A stretch of DNA of 7,411 nt from an uncultured Lachnospiraceae bacterium (GTDB taxonomy: Bacteria > Bacillota > Clostridia > Lachnospirales > Lachnospiraceae). The notes beneath the pieces were generated by a model. The model had not been told where the DNA came from. It saw nothing but the letters and a program-made list of their open reading frames with translations, and made no database searches. The stretch is from the NCBI GenBank assembly GCA_945836565.1, contig CAMALN010000075.1:1-7411 (forward strand). The letters run 5' to 3'. The translations under genes and the position numbers were made by a program. Shown here piece by piece: positions 1-6,065 of this stretch. How positions within the stretch are numbered: the stretch's first letter is position 1; each line of letters begins with the position of its first letter.

Positions 1-222
1 CGGCTCTGTTACATCGTCTATTTCAGGAATATCAGCCGCTTCGGTAACGTCTTCTGTATCATCCGGCATATCGAGCTCATCCAGTTCCTCTGCCAGCTTC
101 TCTTCATCGATCCCAAGCATTTTTTCATTCACTTCATCGGCTGTGTCCAATTCATTTTGGATATCGTTTTCCAGGGCCTGATCCTTCTGTGCTTCGATAT
201 CCTGTATATCCTTTTTATCCAT
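1..222 (-). CDS. Unrecognised highly acidic protein, N-terminal part (runs off left edge)
   Basis: The reading frame is open from an ATG at 222-220 to the window edge, giving 74 residues with no stop. The start is supported by AAGGAGA at 235-229, six bases upstream, and by a good promoter further up at 292-320. The visible part begins MDKKDIQDIEAQKDQ. It has 30 Asp or Glu out of 74 residues and only five Lys, a net charge of about -25. The first 50 residues could be helical (heptad-like Leu/Ile spacing, for example EEKLAEELDELD). After that Pro, Thr and acidic residues suggest a flexible tail or linker. There is no signal peptide or membrane segment in this part. I do not recognise the family. 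It could be the acidic N-terminal extension of a larger protein whose domain lies outside the window. It is transcribed divergently from the oxidoreductase operon, so no shared function is implied. Confidence 0.75.
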   Translation of the reverse strand, partial: MDKKDIQDIEAQKDQALENDIQNELDTADEVNEKMLGIDEEKLAEELDELDMPDDTEDVTEAADIPEIDDVTEP

Positions 223-228
223 ATTGCA

Positions 229-235
229 TCTCCTT
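229..235 (-). promoter_or_regulatory. Ribosome binding site of the acidic protein gene
   Basis: On the minus strand AAGGAGA lies six bases before the ATG at 222. Another ATG at 229-227 overlaps this site but meets a stop after four codons, so the ATG at 222 is the sensible start. Confidence 0.75.
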
Positions 236-291
236 TAATATGCGATAATCCTTTACCATTTCAAGTGCCTTATCAAGCATCAATCCGTAAT

Positions 292-320
292 ATTATATCA
301 ATTCTGTCAAATATGTTCAA
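292..320 (-). promoter_or_regulatory. Sigma-A-type promoter reading left, for the acidic protein gene
   Basis: Read on the minus strand, TTGAAC (320-315) is followed by a 17-base spacer and a perfect TATAAT (297-292). The spacer ends in TGA, which makes an extended -10 (TGATATAAT). Transcription would begin near 285, giving a leader of about 60 bases before the ATG at 222. A better-looking TTGACA at 310-305 lies only seven bases from the -10 and so cannot be its partner. This is prediction from consensus only. Confidence 0.65.
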
Positions 321-359
321 GAAATATTATATATTGCCATTTTATAGGAAAAGAAACTA

Positions 360-387
360 TTTACATTTCCCCATATAATGTTATAAT
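360..387 (+). promoter_or_regulatory. Sigma-A-type promoter of the oxidoreductase operon
   Basis: TTTACA (360-365) and a perfect TATAAT (382-387) are separated by 16 bases. TGT directly before the hexamer makes an extended -10 (TGTTATAAT). Transcription would begin around 394, giving a leader of roughly 44 bases before the first ATG at 438. A second TATAAT at 374-379 is only eight bases from the TTTACA and is probably a by-product of the AT-rich stretch. No clear operator, such as a Rex site, was seen. Confidence 0.65.
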
Positions 388-437
388 TTATAAGATTTTG
401 CAGTATTTTGATACATATTTTACAAGGAGATTATCTG

Positions 438-1010
438 ATGAAGAAAAACATTGAAATCAGATGGCACGGCCGTGGCGGTCAGGGTGCTAAGACAGCAGCA
501 CTTTTGCTCGCCGATGTTGCGTTCAATACAGGTATGCACGTACAGGGCTTCCCCGAGTATGGTCCTGAACGTATGGGTGCACCTATCACTGCGTATAACA
601 GAATAGGACAGACACCTATCAGAGTGCATTCAAATATCTATAATCCTGATTTTGTAGTAGTTGTTGATGAGACACTGTTACATGCCGTCGACGTGACAAA
701 GGGGCTCAAGGCCGATGGCGCCATCATTATTAACACTGAAAAAACAAAAGAGGAAATCATTCCGCTGCTTAAGGGCTACGAGGGTCGCGTGTATACAATA
801 GATGCGCGTAAGGTTTCTATGGCAACCCTCGGAAAATACTTCCCAAACTCACCTATGCTCGCATCCATCGTAAAGGTTGCAGAGATTATGGATCAGGACG
901 TATTCCTGGAGCAGATGGAGGCTTCCTATAAGCATAAATTTGCGAAAAAGCCGGAAGTTATAGAGGGCAATATGAATGCTCTCAGGATGGCATTTGCGGA
1001 GGTGAAATAA
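438..1010 (+). CDS. porG: Pyruvate/2-oxoacid:ferredoxin oxidoreductase, gamma subunit
   Basis: This is the gamma subunit of a four-subunit 2-oxoacid:ferredoxin oxidoreductase, which oxidises a 2-oxoacid with CoA to acyl-CoA and CO2 while reducing ferredoxin in the cytoplasm. The 190-residue product matches the usual size of separate gamma subunits. It opens with IEIRWHGRGGQGAKTAA, the glycine-rich GRGGQG family motif at residues 11-16, followed by a second family signature, FPEYGPERMGAP, at about 38-49. I chose the ATG at 438 because AAGGAG (424-429) lies eight bases upstream. A TTG at 408 would add ten residues but has no such site. The stop codon shares one base with the start of the delta gene (TAATG), so translation is probably coupled. 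The family is very likely correct. The exact substrate (pyruvate, 2-oxoisovalerate or 2-oxoglutarate) cannot be read from this subunit. Confidence 0.93.
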   Translation: MKKNIEIRWHGRGGQGAKTAALLLADVAFNTGMHVQGFPEYGPERMGAPITAYNRIGQTPIRVHSNIYNPDFVVVVDETLLHAVDVTKGLKADGAIIINTEKTKEEIIPLLKGYEGRVYTIDARKVSMATLGKYFPNSPMLASIVKVAEIMDQDVFLEQMEASYKHKFAKKPEVIEGNMNALRMAFAEVK

Positions 1011-1318
1011 TGTCGAAAGCAACAGATATTACCAAGATAACAGAAACCAGTCCATACACTGCCATGACACCGGGCAACCAGATATACGGTGGCGGCGGTT
1101 CATGCAAATTCAACACAGGCGAGTGGAGAACCAGCACCCCTGTTATGAATTGGGAGAAATGTACACAGTGTCTGCTCTGTACACCCGTATGTCCTGACAG
1201 CTGCATCGCTGTTAAGGATGGCAAGAGACAGGACTTTGATTATGACCACTGCAAGGGCTGCGGTATATGTGCAAATGTATGCAGCTTCGGCGCTATAACT
1301 ATGAAGGAGGGTATCTAA
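1010..1318 (+). CDS. porD: Pyruvate/2-oxoacid:ferredoxin oxidoreductase, delta subunit (2x4Fe-4S ferredoxin-like)
   Basis: This 102-residue protein is the electron-transfer subunit of the complex. Two classical cluster motifs are visible: Cys51, 54, 57 and 61 (CTQCLLCTPVCP) and Cys81, 84, 87 and 91 (CKGCGICANVCS). In this family they hold two 4Fe-4S clusters that carry electrons from the catalytic core towards external ferredoxin. The last cysteine of the second motif is followed by Ser rather than the more usual Pro, a mild variation. The N-terminal 45 residues contain a GGGG stretch at 27-30 and one extra cysteine (Cys32), and probably pack against the other subunits. The start overlaps the gamma stop by one base and has GGAGGTG at 998-1004. 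Length and position between gamma and alpha are typical of gamma-delta-alpha-beta operons such as that of Thermotoga. Confidence 0.93.
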   Translation: MSKATDITKITETSPYTAMTPGNQIYGGGGSCKFNTGEWRTSTPVMNWEKCTQCLLCTPVCPDSCIAVKDGKRQDFDYDHCKGCGICANVCSFGAITMKEGI

Positions 1319-1319
1319 T

Positions 1320-2501
1320 ATGTCTATTCGTGAGAGAATGTCAGGAAACGAAGCCGTAGCTCACGCTATAAAGCAGATTAACCCCGATGTTATGGCAGCT
1401 TTCCCTATCACCCCATCTACGGAAATTCCCCAGATGGTTTCTACATTTATAGCAAATGGTGAGATAGATACAGAATTTATACCTGTTGAGTCCGAGCACA
1501 GCTCGATGTCAGCCGCAATGGGCGCAAGTGCTGCAGGTGCACGTTCACTTACAGCAACCTCTTCCTGCGGTCTGGCATATATGTGGGAGCTTCTCTATGT
1601 AGCAGCCTCCGACAGACTTCCTGTTGTACTCGCTCTTGTAAACAGAGCACTAACAGGTCCTATCAATATCAACTGTGACCACTCAGACAGTATGGGTGCC
1701 AGAGATGCAGGCTGGATACAGATATATGCCGAGAACAATCAGGAAGCATATGATAACTTCATCCAGTCCTTCCTGATTGCCGAGCATCCGGATGTAAGAC
1801 TTCCATTTATGGCATGTCAGGATGGTTTCATTACCAGCCATGCCGTAGAGAATATAGAGCTTATAGAAGATGATAAGGTAAAGGAATTCGTGGGTGAATA
1901 CCATCCTGAGAATTATCTTTTGAATGCCGAGATGCCTATGGCAGTCGGTCCTTATGCAAACTCACCTTTTTATATGGAGACAAAGAAGAACCAGCGTATC
2001 GCTATGGAAAATGCCAAGCGTGTCATCCTTGAGGTTGCAGAGAAATTCGAGAAGATATCCGGTCGTAAATACGGTTTCTTCGAGGAGTATATGCTTGATG
2101 ACGCAGAGTACGTAATCGTAATCATGGGTTCTGCCGCAGGAACCACAAAGGATGCAGTTGATGCGCTTCGCGAGCAGGGCATCAAGGCAGGATTACTTAA
2201 GCTAAGGGTATTCAGACCATTTCCGGGTGAGGAAATTGCCGCTGCGCTCAAGAATGCAAAGGCTATCGCAGTGCTCGACCGTGCAGAGAGCTTCTCAGCA
2301 TACGGCGGACCTGTCGGTTCAGAGGTTAAATCGGCATTATATGATGCCAAGAACACCGCAGACTGCGTAAACTATTTCTACGGACTCGGAGGACGTGATT
2401 ACACAGTAGAGCTCGCTGAAGAAATATATCGTGAGCTTATCGACAGCGTAGAAAATGGTACTGCTTTAGAGCAGTTCAAATACATAGGACTTAGAAAGTA
2501 G
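1320..2501 (+). CDS. porA: Pyruvate/2-oxoacid:ferredoxin oxidoreductase, alpha subunit
   Basis: This 393-residue alpha subunit carries the pyrimidine-binding side of the thiamine diphosphate site and much of the substrate pocket. Visible family marks are FPITPSTEIPQ (Thr31 in PITP), VESEHSSMSAAMGAS (Glu57/Glu59 region, where the cofactor-activating Glu is expected), and LVNRALTGPININ with Arg109, equivalent in context to the substrate-binding Arg of fused pyruvate ferredoxin oxidoreductases. CDHSDSMGARDAGWIQ follows. A second domain starts near residue 261 (YVIVIMGSAAGTTKDAV) and contains LKLRVFRPFP, as in the transketolase C-terminal-like domain. Length is normal. The stretch ATSSCGLAYMWE has Cys83 where I expect Gln in many relatives. 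AAGGAGG at 1304-1310 precedes the ATG, and one base separates it from the delta stop. Pyruvate is the likeliest substrate, but branched-chain 2-oxoacids are not excluded. Confidence 0.93.
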   Translation: MSIRERMSGNEAVAHAIKQINPDVMAAFPITPSTEIPQMVSTFIANGEIDTEFIPVESEHSSMSAAMGASAAGARSLTATSSCGLAYMWELLYVAASDRLPVVLALVNRALTGPININCDHSDSMGARDAGWIQIYAENNQEAYDNFIQSFLIAEHPDVRLPFMACQDGFITSHAVENIELIEDDKVKEFVGEYHPENYLLNAEMPMAVGPYANSPFYMETKKNQRIAMENAKRVILEVAEKFEKISGRKYGFFEEYMLDDAEYVIVIMGSAAGTTKDAVDALREQGIKAGLLKLRVFRPFPGEEIAAALKNAKAIAVLDRAESFSAYGGPVGSEVKSALYDAKNTADCVNYFYGLGGRDYTVELAEEIYRELIDSVENGTALEQFKYIGLRK

Positions 2502-2513
2502 GAGGAGACCGAG

Positions 2514-3446
2514 ATGGCATTTAATTTCAAAGAAGTAATGAACAAACCGGAACGTCTCGCTCCGGGACATAGAATGTGTGCAGGCTGTGGCGGTACAATT
2601 GTTGCCAGAACAGTCCTTCGTGCACTTAAGCCTGAGGACAAGGCTGTAATCGGAAATGCAACAGGCTGTATGGAGGTTTCAACATTTATGTATCCATACA
2701 CCTCATGGGAAGACAGCTATATGCACAACGCATTTGAGAATGCCGGTGCAACCTTATCAGGTATCGAGACAGCATACCACGCACTCAAAAAGCGCGGCAG
2801 AATCAAAGAGGATTATAAGTTCATCACCTTCGGTGGTGACGGCGGAACATATGATATCGGATTCCAGTCACTTTCAGGTGCGATGGAGAGAAATCACGAT
2901 ATGGTATATGTCTGCTACGATAACGGTGCTTATATGAACACCGGTATCCAGCGTTCATCCGCTACTCCAATGTACGCAGATACAACCACTACGCCTGTCG
3001 GTAGCCAGTCAAATGGTAAGATGCAGAACCGCAAGGACCTTGCATCCATCATCGCAAGCCACGACATACCTTACGTGGCACAGTCTACATTGATTGGCAC
3101 CATGAAGGACTTATATGAGAAGTCTGAGAAGGCTATATATACTCCGGGCGCAGCATTCTTGAATGTAATGGCACCATGTCCACGTGGCTGGAGATACGAC
3201 ACGCCTGACATCATGAAGATATGTAAGCTTGCAGTTGAGACCTGCTACTGGCCGCTCTTCGAGGTTGTCGAGGGCAAATGGATACTCAACTATGAGCCTA
3301 AGAAGAAGCTTCCTATCGAGGACTTCCTCAGACCTCAGGGACGTTTCAAGCATCTCTTCAAGCCAGAGAACGAGCACCTTCTGGCACAGTATCAGCAGGA
3401 AGTCGACAGACGCTGGGAAGATTTACTCTTCAAATGCTCAAGATAG
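2514..3446 (+). CDS. porB: Pyruvate/2-oxoacid:ferredoxin oxidoreductase, beta subunit
   Basis: This 310-residue beta subunit binds the diphosphate of thiamine diphosphate through Mg2+ and carries the cluster nearest the active site. Cys22, Cys25 (CAGCGG), Cys52 (ATGCMEV) and Cys222 (APCPRGW) match the four cysteines that hold a 4Fe-4S cluster in this family. The thiamine diphosphate motif begins at GGDGGTYDIG (107-116) and ends in the DNGAYMNTGIQRS block (136-148), with TTTTPVG following at 157-163. All key residues are present and the length is normal. The start has AGGAGGAG just after the alpha stop, with a 12-base intergenic gap. It is the last gene of the operon, and a strong terminator begins 18 bases after the stop. 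The beta family is certain. Substrate choice between pyruvate and other 2-oxoacids is inferred. Confidence 0.94.
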   Translation: MAFNFKEVMNKPERLAPGHRMCAGCGGTIVARTVLRALKPEDKAVIGNATGCMEVSTFMYPYTSWEDSYMHNAFENAGATLSGIETAYHALKKRGRIKEDYKFITFGGDGGTYDIGFQSLSGAMERNHDMVYVCYDNGAYMNTGIQRSSATPMYADTTTTPVGSQSNGKMQNRKDLASIIASHDIPYVAQSTLIGTMKDLYEKSEKAIYTPGAAFLNVMAPCPRGWRYDTPDIMKICKLAVETCYWPLFEVVEGKWILNYEPKKKLPIEDFLRPQGRFKHLFKPENEHLLAQYQQEVDRRWEDLLFKCSR

Positions 3447-3464
3447 AAATCACAGAATACAAAG

Positions 3465-3522
3465 AAACTGTTGATTAGAACGAAGATACTCACATATCTT
3501 GATTCTAATCAACAGTTTTTTT
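3465..3522 (+). terminator. Rho-independent terminator of the oxidoreductase operon
   Basis: The 16-base arm 3465-3480 (AAACTGTTGATTAGAA) pairs perfectly with 3503-3518, and the right arm runs into a seven-T tract at 3516-3522. The 22-base loop holds a second small stem, AAGATA (3483-3488) with TATCTT (3495-3500), so the structure is a long hairpin with an internal loop. On the minus strand the hairpin is followed by TTTCTTT, so it may also slow or stop transcripts coming from yqeG, which has no other clear terminator. Confidence 0.88.
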
Positions 3523-3523
3523 G

Positions 3524-3566
3524 CCACTAGGGACAGTAAAAGAGCCACTTTTCCTGTCCCCACTGG
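3524..3566. repeat. REP-like imperfect palindrome between convergent operons
   Basis: GGGACAG (3530-3536) pairs with CTGTCCC (3554-3560). Inside it AAAAG (3538-3542) pairs with CTTTT (3548-3552) around the five-base loop AGCCA, with one T/C mismatch. Outside it CCA (3524-3526) pairs with TGG (3564-3566), with mismatches between. Neither side is followed by a T-run in the right direction, so it is not a standard terminator. It begins two bases after the operon terminator and ends two bases before the yqeG stop codon. GGGACAG-type palindromes resemble repetitive extragenic elements moved by REP-associated tyrosine transposases. Only one copy is in the window, so repetition is inferred. Confidence 0.5.
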
Positions 3567-3568
3567 TC

Positions 3569-4078
3569 TTACCTCGTCTTAAGCTTGTGCTTTTTCAGAT
3601 AAAAATGTAACACAAGCTTCTCAGGTATCCTCTTTAATACAATCTGTATCTCCTCATGCTTTGCAATAGGTTTTACAAGGATGCTTCTTAGCTTTGCGTT
3701 GTTCGCGCCCCAGATATCCGTGAAGAGCTGGTCACCGACAAAGAGTGTGTTGTGTTCTGTCGTACCCATCTCCTCCATAGCTTTTTTATAGCCCTTGGCA
3801 AGAGGCTTTCCTGCTTTATAGATATAGCTGGCGCCAAGCCCTTCGTTGAAATTTTTCACGCGCTCCTCATCATTATTGGACAAAAAACACACTTTATATC
3901 CCAATTCATGAAGCTTTTTTATAAGTCGCGTCGCCCTCTCATCTGCAGGTGCGTCATGCTCCACCAATGTATTGTCAACATCAAATATTACACCTCTATA
4001 GCCTCTTGCATAATATGATGCAAAGTTTATAGAATACGTCGAATCATAATATTCTGTTGGATAAAAAATCTTAAACAT
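3569..4078 (-). CDS. yqeG: YqeG family HAD-type phosphatase
   Basis: This is a small cytoplasmic HAD-superfamily (type IIIA) phosphatase of the YqeG family; its physiological substrate is not established to my knowledge. All four HAD motifs are present: FDVDNTL with Asp33 (nucleophile) and Asp35, LSNN with Ser67, KPLAKGYKKAMEEM with Lys91, and VGDQLFTDIWGANN with Asp116 and Asp121. The C-terminus is basic (HFYLKKHKLKTR). I start it at the ATG at 4078, which has GGGAGG (4092-4087) eight bases upstream and gives 169 residues, close to the usual family length. An in-frame TTG at 4108 overlapping the uvrC stop would add ten residues but lacks comparable support. It follows uvrC on the same strand by 26 bases, so the two are probably co-transcribed. 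Confidence 0.92.
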   Translation of the reverse strand: MFKIFYPTEYYDSTYSINFASYYARGYRGVIFDVDNTLVEHDAPADERATRLIKKLHELGYKVCFLSNNDEERVKNFNEGLGASYIYKAGKPLAKGYKKAMEEMGTTEHNTLFVGDQLFTDIWGANNAKLRSILVKPIAKHEEIQIVLKRIPEKLVLHFYLKKHKLKTR

Positions 4079-4086
4079 TACATATA

Positions 4087-4092
4087 CCTCCC
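4087..4092 (-). promoter_or_regulatory. Ribosome binding site that fixes the yqeG start
   Basis: GGGAGG on the minus strand lies eight bases before the ATG at 4078. This favours that ATG over the upstream TTG at 4108, because the site would otherwise lie inside the coding region. Confidence 0.75.
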
Positions 4093-4104
4093 GTCCCCGT
4101 TGGC

Positions 4105-5949
4105 TCAATGAAAGAATTCGTGTATTCCGCGTGCGACTGATTCCGGTATCTCCGGCAGCTTGGCAAGCTCCTCTATGGTCGCCGCTTTTATGCCTGCGAT
4201 ATCCTTAAAATGCTTTATAAGGGCTTTTCGTCTGGCAGGACCAACACCGGGTATCTCATCCAAGATAGACTTGACCTGGTTCTGGCTTCTAAGCTGTCTG
4301 TGATATTCTATCGCAAAACGGTGTGCCTCATCCTGAAGCGAGGTAACCATCATAAGGGCTTCGCTACCCTTTGCGAATTCAAGCTCTTTGTTATTATAGT
4401 ATAATCCTCTGGTTCTGTGATTATCATCCTTGACCATGCCGCAGACCGGAATATCTATACCAAGGCTGTCAAGCACCATAAGTGCTACGTTTACCTGGCC
4501 CTTACCACCGTCCATCATCAGTACATCCGGCATGACATCCATGCGCTCGTCCGTAAAACGTCTGCTTAAAACCTCTTTCATAGAAGCATAATCATCCGGT
4601 CCGCTCACAGTTCTCAGGCGGAACTTTCGATATGCATTCTTCTTCGGTTCCCCATTTTCAAATACTACCATAGATGCGACCGAAAGAGTACCGGAAATAT
4701 TTGATATATCAAAGGCTTCCATCCTCGATATCTTTTCGACACCTATAAGCTCCGCTATCTCTCTGCAGGCACCGCTTGTTCTCTTTTCCTTGCGTTTGAT
4801 GCGCTCAACATCCTGCTTTAGCACAAGCTCCGCATTCTCCTTCGCAAGTCCTAATAGTCGCTTCTTGTCGCCCTTTTGAGGTATACGTATGCTTACCTTA
4901 CTACCCCTTCTGTCACTAAAAAGCTGCTCTAAAAGTTCCTTCTCAGATATATCAACCTCGAGCAATATATCCTTTGGCGGAAGCGGTATGCCCATATAAT
5001 ACTGTTTTACGAAAGCCGTAAATATCTCGTCTATCTCATCCTCGATTCCCACATTCATATGATGATGCTCGCGTCCTATAAGCTTTCCATTTCTTACGAA
5101 GAACACAGCAACCACCATATCAGTTTCATTGGCTGCGTAGGCTATGATATCAGAATCATCTGTTCCCTCCTTTTCCATAAGCTGCTTATCAGATATATGC
5201 TTCACGCTTTCTATCAAATCTCTGCATTTGGCAGCCTTCTCGAATTCCAGCTCCTCCGAATATGCCTTCATATCCGACTCAAGCTTTTTTATTATATCCC
5301 GATGATTCCCATTTAAGAATGCTATGGCATCCCCTACATTCTTCCTGTAATCCTCTTTGCTTATCTTCGCCGCACAGGGTGCATCGCATCTGCCTATCTG
5401 ATGATACAGGCATGGTCTATCCCTGCCTATCTCCTGTGGCAGCCTCTTGCTGCAGCTTCTTAAGTGATACAGCTGATTGATAAGCTCCACTGTATCCTTT
5501 ACTGCCCTGGCATTTGTATATGGACCGAAATATTTGGATTTGTCCCGTTTCATATTGTGGCTGTAAAGCACCCGTGGAAAATCCTCATCTATAGTCACGC
5601 GAATATACGGATATCCCTTATCATCCGTCATCATGGTGTTATATTTCGGTCTGTGCGCCTTTATCAGATTACACTCTAACACCAGGGCTTCCATCTCGGA
5701 CGAGGTCACTATATACTCAAAGTAAGCTATCTGTTCAACCATAAGACATATCTTTGGTGAATTATTGTGTCCGTGCCCGGTCCGAAAATACTGTCTGACA
5801 CGATTCTTCAAGCTTATCGCCTTACCGACATACAATATATCATCGTTTGCGGCATGCATTATATATATACCCGGCTTGTTCGGAAGCTTCGATAATTCCT
5901 CTTCTATATCAAATTCTTTTGTGACAGCTATAGAATTTTTCTCACTCAT
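4105..5949 (-). CDS. uvrC: Excinuclease ABC subunit C (UvrC)
   Basis: UvrC makes both incisions around a DNA lesion in nucleotide excision repair, after UvrA and UvrB have located it. The 614 residues are full length and all domains are visible in order. The GIY-YIG nuclease (about 24-106) has PGIYIM, LYVGKA, Arg50, Glu92 and Asn104 for the 3' incision. Cys166, 180, 188 and 192 match the cysteines that hold a 4Fe-4S cluster in UvrC. A UVR motif that contacts UvrB spans about 216-251. The RNase H-like nuclease for the 5' incision has Asp414 (AFDISNISG), Asp480 (MMDGGKGQ) and His543 (DEAHRFAIEYHR). Tandem helix-hairpin-helix DNA-binding motifs occupy 562-614 (IPGVGPARRKAL). The ATG at 5949 has only a weak upstream AGGA about 11 bases away. 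I found no convincing promoter between it and the terminator at 6014-6038. Confidence 0.97.
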   Translation of the reverse strand: MSEKNSIAVTKEFDIEEELSKLPNKPGIYIMHAANDDILYVGKAISLKNRVRQYFRTGHGHNNSPKICLMVEQIAYFEYIVTSSEMEALVLECNLIKAHRPKYNTMMTDDKGYPYIRVTIDEDFPRVLYSHNMKRDKSKYFGPYTNARAVKDTVELINQLYHLRSCSKRLPQEIGRDRPCLYHQIGRCDAPCAAKISKEDYRKNVGDAIAFLNGNHRDIIKKLESDMKAYSEELEFEKAAKCRDLIESVKHISDKQLMEKEGTDDSDIIAYAANETDMVVAVFFVRNGKLIGREHHHMNVGIEDEIDEIFTAFVKQYYMGIPLPPKDILLEVDISEKELLEQLFSDRRGSKVSIRIPQKGDKKRLLGLAKENAELVLKQDVERIKRKEKRTSGACREIAELIGVEKISRMEAFDISNISGTLSVASMVVFENGEPKKNAYRKFRLRTVSGPDDYASMKEVLSRRFTDERMDVMPDVLMMDGGKGQVNVALMVLDSLGIDIPVCGMVKDDNHRTRGLYYNNKELEFAKGSEALMMVTSLQDEAHRFAIEYHRQLRSQNQVKSILDEIPGVGPARRKALIKHFKDIAGIKAATIEELAKLPEIPESVARGIHEFFH

Positions 5950-6002
5950 ATATCTACCATTCCTAAAATATCTGCATCAACTAAGCAAAACCCGACACTC
6001 TT

Positions 6003-6038
6003 AAAAGAATAAAGGAGGTATCCTTGTGAGATACCTCC
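6003..6038 (-). terminator. Rho-independent terminator of the unknown large protein gene
   Basis: On the minus strand GGAGGTATC (6038-6030) pairs perfectly with GATACCTCC (6022-6014) around a seven-base loop, followed by the T-rich tail TTTATTCTTTT. It lies 27 bases after the stop of the large unknown gene and before uvrC, so it should separate the two transcription units. Confidence 0.8.
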
Positions 6039-6065
6039 AATAATATGTTAAAGGTTTTTTGTGTC

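Noticed and set aside
157..378. Plus-strand open frame of 73 codons with a hydrophobic product
   Set aside because: It overlaps the acidic gene on the opposite strand and both promoters, and has no ribosome binding site. It looks like chance in AT-rich DNA.
360..387. Rex-type redox operator at the oxidoreductase promoter
   Set aside because: No TTGTGA/TTGTTA-type inverted repeat is present. The TTATAA repeats near the -10 are explained by the promoter itself.
408..437. In-frame TTG that would extend the gamma subunit by ten residues
   Set aside because: The ATG at 438 has AAGGAG at ideal spacing, and the extra residues would span that ribosome binding site. The family motif begins right after the ATG at 438.
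1970..2356. Minus-strand open frame of 128 codons inside the alpha subunit gene
   Set aside because: It is fully antisense to a clearly conserved gene, is low in recognisable motifs and has no expression signals, so it is a shadow frame.
3524..3566. The GGGACAG palindrome as the yqeG terminator
   Set aside because: On the minus strand the hairpin is followed by an A-run instead of a T-run, so it cannot work as an ordinary intrinsic terminator for yqeG.
4079..4108. TTG start for yqeG overlapping the uvrC stop
   Set aside because: The TTG has no good ribosome binding site. GGGAGG before the ATG at 4078 and the usual family length favour the shorter form.
5946..5960. Four-codon upstream frame (ATG at 5960) whose stop overlaps the uvrC ATG
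   Set aside because: The AGGA before it touches the ATG directly, leaving no space for ribosome binding, so a coupling leader peptide is unlikely.
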